A program made the translations under genes and the position numbers. The notes beneath the pieces were generated by a model. It did no database searches and was not told the DNA's origin. It saw only the letters and a program-made list of their open reading frames with translations. A DNA stretch of 64,000 bases. It comes from Ovis canadensis. Its lineage: Eukaryota; Chordata; Mammalia; Artiodactyla; Bovidae. Below, piece by piece: positions 1-17,875 of this stretch. The stretch is taken from positions 36,186,501 through 36,250,500 of the forward strand of contig NC_091255.1 in NCBI RefSeq assembly GCF_042477335.2. The letters run 5' to 3'. Position 1 is the stretch's first letter. Each line of letters opens with the position of its first letter.

Positions 1-1809
1 CTCCAGGGTGGGCAAGGGGTGGGAGGGGGCTCTTTCCCTGCTCTGGTCTCAACATTGTTGGAGGTCAGCTGGGAGAGCTGAGTCCTAAAGGGCCCCCTGG
101 CAGAAGGTGGAGGGCTGCAGAAGGGACTGGAGCCTCTGGGTTCTCCTGAGGCAGAAAGCCAGAGACCCCACTCAGGAGCAGGTTTTCAAAAGGTCACGAT
201 CTGGCCAACTGGGCTGTGTCTGAAGCCCAGGCTGCAGGCTTTTGCTTCAGGTCTCTGGGGGCACAGCAGCTGCAGGCTCATTTGGCTGCTGGTGCCTCCA
301 CGTGCGTTGTGAATTATATCTCTGAGAAAACCGTGAAGCCCAATCTGCCAGCAACAGCCCCAGGTGAGGGAACAGATGGAGAGGGCTGTGTCCATGGAGT
401 GAAGGAGTGCTTTCTTCCTTTCTTGGCAAAACAAAGACACAGGAGTCAGGAGATGCAGGGGAGGGGATGTGAAAGTTTAGGCAAATTCTTTAATCTTTTT
501 AATCCTTATTTTCTCCTGTAAGAAGCTAAAAATACCAGTCTGATCTGTGTTTTTAGGAAGAACAAATGAGAAAATGGTTATGAATGCAGCTCGTCAGCTG
601 CTAAGCTCTGCACAAATGTATAGACTGTTGTTCATAATATCCCTCAGTTACCTCTGCTCCCGGTGGCTACACCTTCAATACTCAGAGCAAGGTCTCAGAT
701 CCACAGAGTCAGCATCACCTGGGAACTTGTTAGAAATGCAGGGTCTTGGGCCCACCCATCCCAGACCTACTAAATGAGAATCTGCATTTTACCAAGATCC
801 CTGGGCGAATTAAATTTTTGTGCATTGAAGTTTGAGAAGCAGGGTTTGGCCACCACTTGGTGGGAGTGTACTTTAATTACAAGTTGTTCTTTGAAGGTAC
901 CTGTTTGAACCCAAGGCAATGATTGAATGAACTAAAGAATGAATAGGGCAGGAATGAAAGGACAACTGCCTGGGGTCGACTCAGCTTTGCAGGGACATGA
1001 TTTTACCATTTCACCCAAAAATCTCAGGCTGTGTTGCTGCTGGACAAAGGGATTTAGAGATGCTTTAGGCCAGACCAGAGGAAATTTCTAGGCTCCCTCA
1101 AGCTACAGAGGCTGAAGCGTCTCTCCATGGGATGCCTGCCAAACACAACTGATGCCTTCACACACTCCCACCTTCAGGACAGTGTCCCCTCTGCAATGCA
1201 TCTCTGTTGGTCGGGAGTCTTGCAAAAACAAAAACAGACTCCAACTAGCAGATAGAAAAAAAAAGGGAACGTGTCAATAGGTCACAGAGATATTCACAGA
1301 AGTGAGGGCTGGAAGTGTAGCCAAATCTCAGGGGCCAGAAACAAGGTGAGTCTCTTCCCTGTCTCTGGAGCCCCCAAACGCTTCTCTCTCCTGCTTCACT
1401 TTTCTCTCTGCAGAACAGCTTTCTTTGCTCCCAGGCCACATAATGGGAAATAGCTGTAACTAGCAGTCCTGATATTTACATGTTATAACCCAGATACCCA
1501 GAGAGAGAGAGAGATGTCCCCAGGTTCGGCCCCAATCTCCAGCTTCCCAGGAAGGATTCTGATTGGCCCCTCTCTGGCCAGGTGCCCAACCCTGGACCAA
1601 TCAGTGGACCAGGGGAGGAGTCTCCCAGGGAACATGGCAGCTCCCCCTGCAGCCTTGAGGGTGGAGGGGACAGGCAGAGCCCAGAAAGACTCCTGCTTGT
1701 GGAAATGCGCTGGCCCTGATCAGGTCCTTGAAGAGTCTGCCACCCCCTATCCCTTGTCAGTGGGTTCCCTGAGGCTTCTTGCTGACTGCCTTCTGGCTCT
1801 TCCCTCCAG
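1..1809 (+). other. ALOX15B: ALOX15B intron 3 (3' part)
   Basis: No coding exon was found here. A lipoxygenase PLAT exon (the expected exons 1-3) is not recognisable in any frame, so the window opens inside intron 3. The intron ends at a pyrimidine tract and AG at 1808-1809. It holds a MER5A-like DNA transposon fossil at about 690-842 and a short GA run at 1500-1513. Confidence 0.7.
690..842 (+). mobile_element. MER5A-like hAT (Charlie) DNA transposon fossil
   Basis: The stretch carries the family's typical wording: CATCACCTGGGAACTTGTTA, then GAAATGCAG, then CCCAGACCTACT, ending in a GTTTGAGAAGCA-like terminus. It is non-autonomous and old, with no coding capacity. The name rests on remembered consensus. 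Confidence 0.7.
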
Positions 1810-7164
<5,355 letters not shown>

Positions 7165-8895
7165 CTGCCCTGGGGAACAGGGCCCCAAAGGGGCATCGCT
7201 CTAGGCTACCTGCCACCCAGAGAAAAGGACTCCCCAGAAAATCAGGCCCCCCTATGCCTCTCCTAGGACAACAGCCTGGTATAACTAACCTCCCAAAACA
7301 CACATGGTGAAACAGAAACAAAGCAAAAACATAAAACCCCAGAGAACAGAACCTCATTGGAGGACACCACTATGCCTTTTGAAGATTCTAAGCCTCAAAG
7401 TGCCTGCACACCTGCAGCCCCCTGGAAGGGTTCCATGGGGGGAACACAGTCCTGCCCCTGGTCCCGCTGACCACAGCTGACCTGACCAATGGTCACCTGA
7501 CTCAAGGGCAGCCCTCTTGTAGACTGTCCGCCTGAAAACTGCCAGAGAAGTTGATAGTGACCTGTGGTCAGAGCTTTGAAATGAACAACCCACTGAGAAA
7601 GGCCACAGGAAGCATGGCAGGAGGACATACTGCCCAGGACAAGCAGGCAGTGCCCACATCCGCTTTCTAAAAAAACATGCCCCAAAGTTGGACAAAAGCC
7701 TTGCATATTATAAAACAGTTTCCATTTCTGGAGACTTAGGCAGTATTATACCATTCATCATACACTGCCTTCTAGATTCAATCTTCAACGACAGAATTCC
7801 AACATTGCTTATACATTCTTCTGTTTTTCTTTTTTCTTGTTCTGACTCAGTGAACATCCATTAATGCCAAAAATGTGTCCCCTTGAATTCACCTGATGAT
7901 TTCCATCTCTGTCTCGTAGTGTAGGCAATAGAGCTCTGGTTTTTTAGTTTCCCTAATTTTTATAAAACACTGTAGACAGATACAATATATATTTGAATAA
8001 TTACATAAACATGGCCACTGAAATAAATAGAACAATGCTTCAGAAAGGGGAATGCTGCCCAGCTCACAGCACTGGAACTGTCCATTCTTTATTGAGATTC
8101 AGTGCAGCCCCAAATGATTCAGAGATACAGCTGTCAAGCTTCTTTTGTTTAAAACAATGCCTGCAAACTCAAGCAATAAAGAAATTTGTGAAAAAGAAAC
8201 CAAGTGTCTTGAGGGACTGGAGAACATGTTAAACACAGTAGGAGTTAAACTCAGTCAGGAAGGACCGGAAACTGGAAACTCTGAGCACAAGAACCAGCGG
8301 ACACTGTCCTCGGGCACTGCCGTCAGGATGATGAAGCTCCTCCTACTTTTTGTCCTTGGCTCAATGTTCAAATTCCAAGAGGGAGAATCTATGCTCGACA
8401 AATATCTCAGCTACTTCCCAGCATTTCCCAGCCTACCTTTCAGTTAGGTTGCAGTCACATGGCCAATTCTGGCCAATGGACTGTGAGAGGAGTGTTGTAG
8501 GCAGGATATCCAGGATGAAGCTGGCATGCCGCCTCCATCGTTCACTTGCCCTTAAGGCTACCATGGAGGCATGTTTCAGAACTCCTGAGCCCCGTCCTTC
8601 CCTCTGTCACTAGACTGTAAGCTCTCAAGGACAGGGTTTGTAACTCCTCCCCACACTGTAGGTGCTCAGGAGGTGTTGAATGGAGGAATTAATACATACA
8701 TGATTCCTAATGTCCTTTTCATTTACCTGTGTGTCTTCTCAACCAGACCATGAATTTCTGGAAGGTGGGAGTCATGGAAAGGGAAAAGAGGAAGGGTTGT
8801 AGGGTGGAAGGTCCCAAAAGCTGGGGGAGAGTCCAGCTTACCTCCTGCCACACCTTGTCCAGCGTTCCAAAATAGGGTAGAGTGAGTCACCAGAG
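7165..8895. other. ALOX15B 3' flank / intergenic, no gene seen
   Basis: This follows the ALOX15B stop. The 3' UTR must begin here, but no AATAAA lies within the first 800 bases; the nearest candidates are near 8025 and 8174. A short frame beginning near 8331 starts with a signal-peptide-like stretch (MKLLLLFVLGS) but has no recognisable mature domain. An L2-like fragment covers about 8596-8700. Confidence 0.5.
8596..8700 (+). mobile_element. L2-like old LINE fragment
   Basis: The phrase AGACTGTAAGCTCTCAAGGA, then ACAGGG and GTAGGTGCTCAGGAGGTGTTGAATG, is the degraded wording of L2-type 3' ends that are common in mammalian introns. The assignment rests on pattern recall only. Confidence 0.4.
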
Positions 8896-8899
8896 ATTG

Positions 8900-9544
8900 T
8901 CTTTGTTCAGTCACTCACTCTTTGTGACCCCACGGACTGCAGCACACCAGGATTCCCTGTCCTTCACTATCTCCTGGAGTTTGCTGAAACTCAAGTCCAT
9001 TGAGTCAGTGATGCCATCCAACCATCTCATCCTCTGTCTCCCTCTTCTCCTCCTGCCCTCAATCTTTCCCAGCATCAGGGTTTTTTCCAGTGAGTCAGTT
9101 CTTCTTATCAGGTGTCCAAAGTACTGGAGTATCAGCTTCAGCATCAGTCCCTCCAATGAATATTCAGGGTTGATTTCCTTTAAGATTGACTGGTTTGAGC
9201 TCCTTGCTGTTCTAGGGACTCTCAAGAGTCTTTTTCAGCATAACAACTCAAAAGCATCAATTCTTTGGCACTCAGCCTTCTTTATAGTCCAGCTCTTACA
9301 TCCGTACATGACTACTAGAAAAACCATAGCTTTGACTATATGGACCTTTGAATACACTGTCTAGATTTGTCCTAGCTTTTCTTCCAAGGAGCAAGCATCT
9401 TTTAATTTCATGGCTGCAATCACTGTCTACTGTGATTTTGGAGCCCAAGAAAATAAAATCTGTCACTGTTTCCGCTTTCCCCCCCTCTATTTGTCATGAA
9501 GTGATGGGACCATGATAATAATTTTTTGAATGTTGAGTTTTAAG
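8900..9544 (-). mobile_element. BovB LINE 3' fragment
   Basis: Read on the minus strand this is the last third of the BovB reverse-transcriptase gene and its 3' end, homologous to the copies at 17924-18768, 34468-35472 and 38884-40818. It is 5' truncated, starting in the part that encodes LNIQKTKIM. It has diverged from the other copies and contains frame breaks. It lies between ALOX15B and the RPS27 retrocopy. Confidence 0.9.
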
Positions 9545-9789
9545 GATAGAGAAGGATAAAGCCCTGGGTAGGTAGAGGTAGAAACAGATGAAACACTATA
9601 AGACATTAGCACAGAAGGAGGATAATGAGACAGTGCAGACACAAGGGTTGTGGGACATAAAAAGTAAAGGCAAGGAACCAAAGGTGTGGGTGGACGTGAG
9701 AGGTCAAGGATCACAGGTGTGAAGCCGCAGGGCCCTGGTGAAACAGTTGACAGTGTAGCTTTGGAGGAGAACTCTTGGAAGTCTCAAAC

Positions 9790-10090
9790 TAAACTAAGTC
9801 TAATGTTTATAAGATGCTCTATGCAGTATTACTTATAATAGGAAAAAACTTTTAGAAATTTAGGAAACAATCCAACTAAGAGAAATAATGTAGCTGGTAA
9901 CAAATTCAATCCTCAAATGCGGACACAGAAAAAACATCCATGATATATTGCTGCGTAGGTGGGAAATTACTTGCACAATGACTATCATGGTATGATCTCT
10001 CTGATGGTTAGAAAAAAAACAAACAACCTAAGGTAGAGGGATTGTATAACAGGGCCATGATGAGGCATAAGGGAATGGGACTTTACATTG
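9790..10090 (+). mobile_element. Old L1 (L1M-type) fragment
   Basis: The sequence follows the end of L1 ORF2: GCAGTATTACTTATAATAGG, then a later phrase resembling the family's CAAGATATATTG. It is strongly degraded with no long frame. Confidence 0.5.
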
Positions 10091-10128
10091 AGAGTGGAGG
10101 TGGGGGATGGGGTGGAGGGAAATCCCAG

Positions 10129-10510
<382 letters not shown>

Positions 10511-10554
10511 GATTGCCTGATAATACCCACAGGAACAGCCTTATTAGAAAAAAA

Positions 10555-10577
10555 AATATATATATATATATATATAT
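10555..10577. repeat. (AT)n microsatellite
   Basis: About eleven AT units lie directly before the CHR SINE at 10584. Confidence 0.9.
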
Positions 10578-10583
10578 CTCCAT

Positions 10584-10880
10584 GGGACTTCCCTGGTGGC
10601 ACAGTGGATAAGAATCCATCTGCCAGTGCAGGAGACACAGGTTCGCCGCCTGGTCCAGGAAGATCCCACATGCTGCAGAGCAACTAAGCGCATGCACCAC
10701 AACTACTGAGCCTGCGCTCTAGAGCCCACAAGCCGCAACTACTGAAGCCCAAGCTCCCAGAGCCTGTGCTCTGCAACAGGAGAAGCCACCACAATGAGAA
10801 GCCCAAGCACAGCAGCGAAGAGTGGCCCCCGCTCTCGGCAACTAGAGAAAGCTTGCGCGCAGCCAAAAATAAATAAATCT
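10584..10880 (+). mobile_element. CHR-type (tRNA-Glu-derived) SINE, long form
   Basis: Starts GGGACTTCCCTGGTGGCACA with a Pol III box-B-like GGTTCGCC. It continues with the repeated ACTGAAGCCC / AGAGCCC body and ends in an AAATAAATAAAT tail. The family is typical of ruminants, whales and hippos. Confidence 0.88.
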
Positions 10881-11952
10881 CAAAAAAGAAAAAAATATCC
10901 AAAACTGATCAACAGAACAACTGCCTGTCCTTTCAAAGATAGTTTTCTAGAAGAATGTATCATTGCTTGATTTTGCTAGTCCATGTAAAGTTCACATAAC
11001 TTTTGTCTGGTAGAGAGGCAAATGATTTCTGTTCAGTAAAATAAGATAACCCCAAAGGAGGTAGTTTATCACCGTGTAGGACAGTAGCTAGTATGGTATC
11101 TCACTCAGCAATTTTATACTTAACATCCTTTATAAAATTGCCTGCAAATAGCAGCTCCTCAACTGTTCACGGAACCAGCATTACCACTTTGACTTTGTGC
11201 CATTCAGCTTTGATTTATGTTCACTCTAATTTGTATGAATCATGGTTTTAATTTTTTTGAAAACTTATACTTTGACAGGTTGGAGGGAGGGGCTGGACGT
11301 CTCCCCCTTGCAGTGCCTAGAGCCTGTGACCTTTCTTTCAGTGCTGGGTCCTCTTCCAGCCTCTGCCCCACCTTTGTGCGCCCCTGCTCTCTCCCCTATC
11401 CATACTAGACTTCTTGGAGGCCTGGGATCACTACCCAGCGAGGATGCAACAGATCACGCCCCTACAGAGAAAGCTCTGAGGATAGGCACCAGACCACAGG
11501 ATCAGAAATGAAGAAAGGGCCTGACTGGCAGCTGGAAGATTGTGTGCAATAAGAAGAGTGGTTATGTCCCTTCCCTCCAAGGGCTAGGCATTCTGGTTTA
11601 ACAAATTAGCCAGACTGTCCGTTGGCAAAGGTGTGGACATGGAAGAGGCGGAGTTACCTGGAGTAGCCTTAAGCAGACCCCCTTTCAGGGAGGCAGAGCC
11701 CCTTAGACAGCAAGAGGAGCTAAGGTTAGACGGCAGGCTGCGGGAGGGGCCTGGGCGGTGGGGAGGTGCTAGGCGGGCTTCGGGGTCGTAGCTCCACGGG
11801 AGACCACTGTCAGGGCACAGGCCACGGGGCCCCAGCCTGGCACATGGGGCCTCGCGGAACCGCCTGCCCCACCTCCCCGACGACTCTCCCTCTTGCAGCC
11901 AGCCAACCCTGCCTCGTTCCCTGCGGCACTTCTGACCCCTAGACGGCAAATC
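10881..11952. other. 5' flank of the lipoxygenase pseudogene
   Basis: No gene was seen. The last 350 bases become GC-rich, as a former promoter region might. Bases 11591-11633 form one arm of a 43-bp direct repeat whose partner is at 14486-14528 inside the pseudogene (39 of 43 bases equal). Confidence 0.5.
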
Positions 11953-12689
11953 ATGAGCAAGTACACTGTGCGTGTGGCCACCGGCTCCCTCCTGGGCTCG
12001 GGGACCTGGGACAGAGTGTCGGTCAGCCTGGTTGGGACCCCAGGCGAGAGCTCCCGCCTGAGGCTGGACGGCTTTGGGAAGGAATTCCGGCAAGACGCAA
12101 TGAGTACGGTGCTGGCCGAGACCTCCTTGCACTCAAACCCCCAAGGACTTTGAGGTGACGCCCCCCCAGGACGTGGGCCCGGGGCTGCTGGTGCACGTGC
12201 ACAAGGTGCCCCCAGCACTGCCCGGGCCCCTCGCGCCTGCGGCCCGGGACTCCTGGTTCTGCCGCTGGCTCCAGCTCACGCCGCTGCCCTGGGGCGCGCC
12301 CCTCCGCTTCCACGGCTACTAGTGGCTGGAGGGCAAGGGAAGCCAGGTGCTGTGGGAGGGACAGGTGAGTGGGGGGCGGGCTGGGGCTCTCCCACTGAAG
12401 GAGGCTAGTGCGGGTGGAGGGCCAGGGAGGGCCCCTGTGGGCTGGTGTGGCCACTGGCGGGAGGAGGGGCAGGTGGAGGAGGGGAGATCACCTGGGGTGA
12501 GAGCAAGGGCCGCTGGGAAGGAGGGGTAGTGGCTGGGAGAAATTATACTGATTCGAGGAGAGAGCTGGTGGAGGGACCAGTGGTGGGGAGGACCCAGTGG
12601 TTCAGATAGTGGCAGTGGGTGTAGTGAGTGGAGGAGGGTGGGCCTGGTGGGAAGAGACCAGGGCTGTGAAGCAAAGGGAAAGGGTGGAA

Positions 12690-12860
12690 AGAAAGTGAAA
12701 GCGAAAGCTACTCAGTTGTGTCCAACTCTTTGAGACCCCAGGCTGGAATACTGGAGTGGGTAGCTGTTCCCTTCTCCAGGGGATCTTCCCAACACAGGGA
12801 CTGAACCCAAGTCTCCCGCATTGCCAGTGGATTCTTTACCAGCTGAGCCACAAGGGAGGC
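12690..12860 (-). mobile_element. Bov-tA SINE
   Basis: On the minus strand it starts GCCTCCCTTGTGGCTCAGCT (tRNA-derived head) and ends in the CTACTCAGTTGTGTCCAACTC complement with a GAAAGTGAAAGCGAAAG tail. It lies in intron 2 of the lipoxygenase pseudogene. Confidence 0.85.
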
Positions 12861-14265
12861 AAGGGAAGGGTTGGGGAGGCAGGCAACTGGGGCCCCACAG
12901 AGGAAGGGCATGAAAACGGTCAGCACGCCCTTCTCTCCAGCTCTGCTCTTTGCCCCCTCCCCATTGGCCTCAGCTGTTGAGCTGGGGTCAGTGACTGGGA
13001 GGGAGCAGGCTGCAGTTTGCGGAGGCGGGGTCTGCCTGGAATGGAGGGGCTTCTCCACCCCCCAGGAAGAAGTCAAAGAGACAGGGAGGCCAGTGGCTGA
13101 CTGATGCTCCAGACCAGAGTTGCCGCACCCCAGGTCTGAGGAGAGGAAGGGGAGAGGCTGGGGTTCTAAGAATTAGGGCCAGGTTCCCCTCTTACATTTT
13201 CCCTCCCCCAAGCATAGTTGTCTGGCAGGACAGCCACCCTCTGCTCTATGCCCAGACCCAGGCAGAGACTGTGGCGAGGCAGTAGAAATACTGATGAGCA
13301 GTTCAAGGAGACTTCAGGCTGGCCGTCCCTAGGATCCCCACTTCTTAGTTTTTGGCTAGTAGGGGGACCACTTGCTCCTGTTTGCTGAGGTCAGCTGAGC
13401 CTCAGATCTGACTCCCTCCCCCGCCACGACAGCACACACATGAGGAATTCCAAGTCTTGGGGCAGTCCTCTACCCACCTTGCCATGCCTGAACTTCTCAT
13501 CCCAAAGCCCTCCCTTGTACAACCAGGCCCAGCAGCCACCAGCACCTCACTCCCATCTCCACCTCTGCCCGTTACAGGTGGACTGAATTTTTCCCAGAGA
13601 TACCCCACTGCTTGGATGCTGAAAACCTCAAGGAGCTTGATCTCAGCCTGTGCTACTCAGTCGCCAAAGAAATGGATCAGAAGAGCTGCATCCTCTCCCT
13701 GTGAGCCTGCTGCCCCACCCAACACCTTCCCCGCTGCAGCCCCTCCCTTAGGGTGGACTAAGGTCCACAATTCTTGGAGCCATTCTCACCCATCAGGGCT
13801 TCAGCAAGAATGACTAGGAAGTAAGTTCTAAGAACGCTCCTTTGTTAACACAAGTACAAACACTTTCCTGCTATCTGCTCTATCTTCGCCATTTCTGAAA
13901 GCCTGCAGCCTCTGCCCTGTGGGTCTGTTTGCTGGTCATCCCCCTCCTCTGACTTTGTAACTACATCTTCAAACTGTCCCCAACAGTTAGTTGTTCTGAA
14001 CACCTGGAAACAGGCATCTCATGAATATCCTCAGCCATCAGGAAAAACCACCTGAAGCAGAAAGACTTTTTTCTTGCAAATTGCCATCTACCTTTTGGGG
14101 GCCTTGTGCCTTGCATGCAGGCTTGAAAACCAGGCTAAGTCGAAGGATTTAGGAGTTTCCACTCTCCAATATCCATGTCTCTTCCTGAGTGCACTATGGG
14201 TCCAAACTAAACATGTGGAAACTCAGTTCAAAAACCTCTGGACACACACACACACAAAAAGCCAT

Positions 14266-14445
14266 GGGTGATCCTTGGAGGTCCAGTGGCTAAGACTTCA
14301 CTTTCCCAATGCAGGTGGCCCAGGTTTCATCCTTGGTCAGGGAACTAGATCTCATATGATCAACTAAGAGTTTGCATGCTGAAATGAAGCTTGAAGATCC
14401 TGCGTGCCACAACTAAGATCCAATGCAGCCCAATAAATAAATAAC
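14266..14445 (+). mobile_element. CHR-type SINE, diverged
   Basis: A GGTCCAGTGGCTAAGACTTC head, a GGTTTCATCCTTGGTCAGGG box B region and an AATAAATAAATAA tail. It is more diverged than the copy at 10584 and follows a short (AC)n at about 14242-14257. Inside the lipoxygenase pseudogene. Confidence 0.8.
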
Positions 14446-15731
14446 CATTAATAAAATAGCACTGTTGCCACAGCCCAAGGTGATGTTCTGGTTTAACAAA
14501 TTAGCCAGGCTGTCCCAGGGCAAAGGTGCAGGAGAATCAGTCATTGACCTGGTGAATTTTAACAGGGAATTAGAACCCCTCATAGTTCAGAATCCAAAAC
14601 AGAACGGGCTTGGACACTGCTGTTGTCCAGCATTCTTCACTCTTCTGACTTTCTCAGATTCTACTCAAATCCCAAACGCAGTCCATGCATATCACAGAGT
14701 ACCTGAGGTTCCACCAGAAATGGGTGGGGCTGAAAGAGTGGGTAACTCCTTTTGAATTTGACTAAATTCTGATCTCTTGTTTTCTGAGAAACCACTCGCT
14801 GGTAATGTCATCCCTCTAGCTGGGGCAGGAGAAAGGGAGCATCCTGAAGTGACGGTGCTGGAAGCTGGAGATCTGGGTCCTGGGAGCGGTGGCAGTGCTG
14901 GAGGAAGGGGACTTGGGTCCTTGGTCTCCAGGGCGACCCTCTGCACACCCACCTCCTGCAGAGTATGTGTTTCCACATACTCTATTTAAGGAAGACACCT
15001 CCTTTGCCTACTAGTTCCTAAACGGCTTCAGCCTGGTCTGATCCGATACTGTCATCACCTGTCCAAGAACTTCCCTGTCACTGATGCCATGGTGGCTCCT
15101 GTGATGGGCCCCAGGACCCGTCTTCAGGCTGAGCTAGAGGTGAGGAGTGCAGGGGGTCCAGGCAACCTTTCCTCCCCTGAGTGTCTTCAGAAGCCCAGAT
15201 GCCCTGGCTCCCAGTCCTCCAGATCCCTTCTCTTCCACCCAGCCCTGACCACCCTTCACCCTTTCCCACTCCTTTCCCAGCTAGCTCAGCCACCCCTTTA
15301 AGTCAACAGCTCCTGCTCATCCCTGGAAGGAGGTGTGTTATTCTTTGAGGACAAAGATGGAGCGGGCAGGGCTCAGTGTGGCATGCTCTCTCCTGGTGCT
15401 TTGCCAGGCTCCCTGCATTTGGTGGGACCTTACCATTCAGAAAATTGATTCTTGTGGTTTCTGAGGATGCACTGAAGCTGGTGAACAATGTGCTCCTCAG
15501 AGTTGCTGCCTCCTCCAACTCTGCGCTATCAGGAGAGAGGAGCCCTCACCCCTGAGAGTGCCTCCTGCATCCCAAAGTGCCATTCCCCAGCCGGGCTCCC
15601 TCTCTCCCTGTCTGTCCTTGAAGTTTGGGGCTGGCCGCAGCAGAAGCATCTCCAATACTCAGGCAGAGATCTCTCTCTTTTTTTGGCCCTGGGCTAGAAT
15701 ACCTCCTGGCTCCAGGGAATAGGATTAAAAA

Positions 15732-15945
15732 GTGACGGTGAAGTCACTCAGTCATGTCCGACTCTTTGCAATCCTATGGACTGTAACCTGCCAGGCTCCT
15801 CTATCCATGGGATTTTCCAGGCAAGAACAGTGGAGTGGGTTGCCATTTCCTTGTCCAGGGGATCTTCCCAACCCAGGGATCCAACCCAAGTCTCCCACAT
15901 TACAGGCAGACCCTTTACCATCTGAGCCACCACTTCCAGTTAAAT
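15732..15945 (-). mobile_element. Bov-tA SINE
   Basis: Plus-strand wording CACTCAGTCATGTCCGACTC followed by CCATGGGATTTTCCAGGCAA and CATCTGAGCCACCA is the complement of a full Bov-tA. It lies in a pseudogene intron, back to back with the element at 15948. Confidence 0.88.
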
Positions 15946-15947
15946 TG

Positions 15948-16270
15948 GGGCTTCCCTGGTAGCTCAGCTGGTAAAGAATCTGCCTGCAATGCAGCAGACC
16001 CTGGTTCAATTCTTGGGTCTGGAGAAGGGATAGACTGCCCCACCAGTATTCTCGGGCTTCCCTGGTGCCTCAGATGGTAAGAATCTGCCTGCAATGTGGG
16101 AGGCCTGGGTTTGATCGCTGGATTAGGAAGATCCCTTGGAGGAGGGCACGGCAACCTACTCTATTATTCTTGCCTGAAGAATCCCCATAGACAGAGGAGC
16201 CTGGTGGGCTACAATCCATGGAGCTCACAAAAAGTTGGACACAACTGAGTGACTAAGCACACACAGCACA
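15948..16270 (+). mobile_element. Two tandem Bov-tA heads, the second full length
   Basis: Two tRNA-derived heads (each GGGCTTCCCTGGT...) follow one another at about 15950 and 16054. The second continues through GGTGGGCTACAATCCATGG to GACACAACTGAGTGACTAAG. The first is cut at CCAGTATTCTC. Confidence 0.85.
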
Positions 16271-16819
16271 CCAGCTAAATACTTGCAAGTGCCCCTACCC
16301 CTCGCTGCCTCCCTCAGCCTCCCAGGACTGCCCCCTGTCTAGCCCTCTTCCCCATCTTCTCCTCCTATAGAAGGGCTCTCTGTACCTGGTGGACCACGCC
16401 ATCCTTAAAGGATCCGCTCCAGCGTCATCAACGGACAACCCCAGTTTTTGGCTGCCCCCCTGACCCTGCTGCACCAGTGCCCTGGTGGACCCCTGCTACC
16501 TCTCCCTATCCAGGTCAGCAAGGCAGAGCTCTGGGAGGGAAGGGGGGTGGCATGTCATCTGCTCAGGATGACTGAAAGCTTTTCCCCTTCCCAATGCAGC
16601 TGTTTCAAGTGCTGAACATGATGTATTGTCTCATCCTACCCAGCCCCTCCCAGCCCCTGCCCCACACAACCAGGAACCTGCATGACTCAGTGCTGGTCCC
16701 AGGAGCCCTCAACTGGGCTTTCCCACGTGTGCCAGCAAGGTGGCCTTTGATCATTTTACCTCTCAGCAGTGTTTCCTCTCTTGTAGTGGATGTGATCTTG
16801 TGTAAAAAACACTCCTCTG

Positions 16820-16985
16820 GAGTTTACTGCGTGCCTGGGACTGTTCTAAGTACTTCACCAGCATTAACTCATTAAATCCTCAGAGCAACCCAATGAAAAA
16901 GATTATGATCATCAACTTTATTTTACAGATAAGGAACCTGAGTGACAAGGAGGTTAATTAACTTTCCTGGGGACATGGGGCTAGT
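16820..16985 (-). mobile_element. MIR fragment
   Basis: TTTTACAGATAAGGAACCTGAG is the complement of the MIR core, preceded by CTCATTAAATCCTCAGAGCA. It is old and strongly diverged. Inside the lipoxygenase pseudogene. Confidence 0.6.
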
Positions 16986-17875
16986 TAGGGAGCTGACCAT
17001 GTGATCTGGTCCCATGGGCAGGATGACAGGTCACGCTTGCTGCACCTAGATTCTGCCTGACACCCGCCTGCCTCCCCCATACACCCGATTCCAGCTCTCC
17101 CAGACATCTGGCCCAGACAGCCCCATCTAAGAGCCCAGCAACTCACCTGAGGACTAACTCCTGGCCAAGACCTGAGTGCGACATGTAGAGTTTCTGGTGC
17201 ACAAGATGAACACACATTTGCTTCGAACCCACCATCTGACTGAGGCCTTTGCTCTGGCCACACTATGGCAGCCTCCCATGTGCCACCCCATCTTCAAGGT
17301 AAGGGATCCCACCTCTCAGTGTCCAGAGCTGCAGGGTACCTGGGGCTGCCTCATCTAACCTCAGGCTCTGGTTCTCCCCAGCTGCTCATTCCTCATTTCC
17401 TCTGCACCTCCCACATCAACCTTTATGGCTGCACTAGGCTTTTTGCACCAGGAAAGTTCAGCTGACCAGGTCAGGCCTGGGATCCTGGTGGTCAGCAGAG
17501 AGAGCCAAGAAGGAGCCAAGGCTGGTCCTGAGCCCCTTGCTCCCAGAAGCTGTGGACTGTCTGCTCATTACAGATAATGTCAATAGGACGGCTGGGCAGC
17601 CTGGAACTGATGGCCAAAGAGCTGGAAACTCTCACCCACTGCTTACTCTGTCTGCCCTACCAACTGCTGACCATGAGGTTCAGGACCTTGCCAACTACTA
17701 CTACCGCCGAGACAGTGCACTCCGGATCTGGGCAGCCATAGAGGGGTGAAGCTCCCCGGAGCCTGAGGGCTCCACATCTCACCCTTGGCTCCATCTGTCT
17801 TGTTTGTTCTTCGACTTCTTCTCATCTTCTCCCCAGACACACTGCTGTCTTGCAGTCCTTTCCTGCCTCCTCTTC

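Noticed and set aside
1514-1809. ATG at 1514 in frame with ALOX15B exon 4, a possible alternative first exon without the PLAT domain
   Set aside because: The frame runs through the intron's pyrimidine tract and AG; no promoter signal or conservation argument supports it.
10584-10660. tRNA-like heads of SINEs (also near 15950, 16054, 33211, 38003, 48285, 51553)
   Set aside because: They keep A- and B-box traces but do not fold into a full cloverleaf; they are SINE promoters, not tRNA genes.
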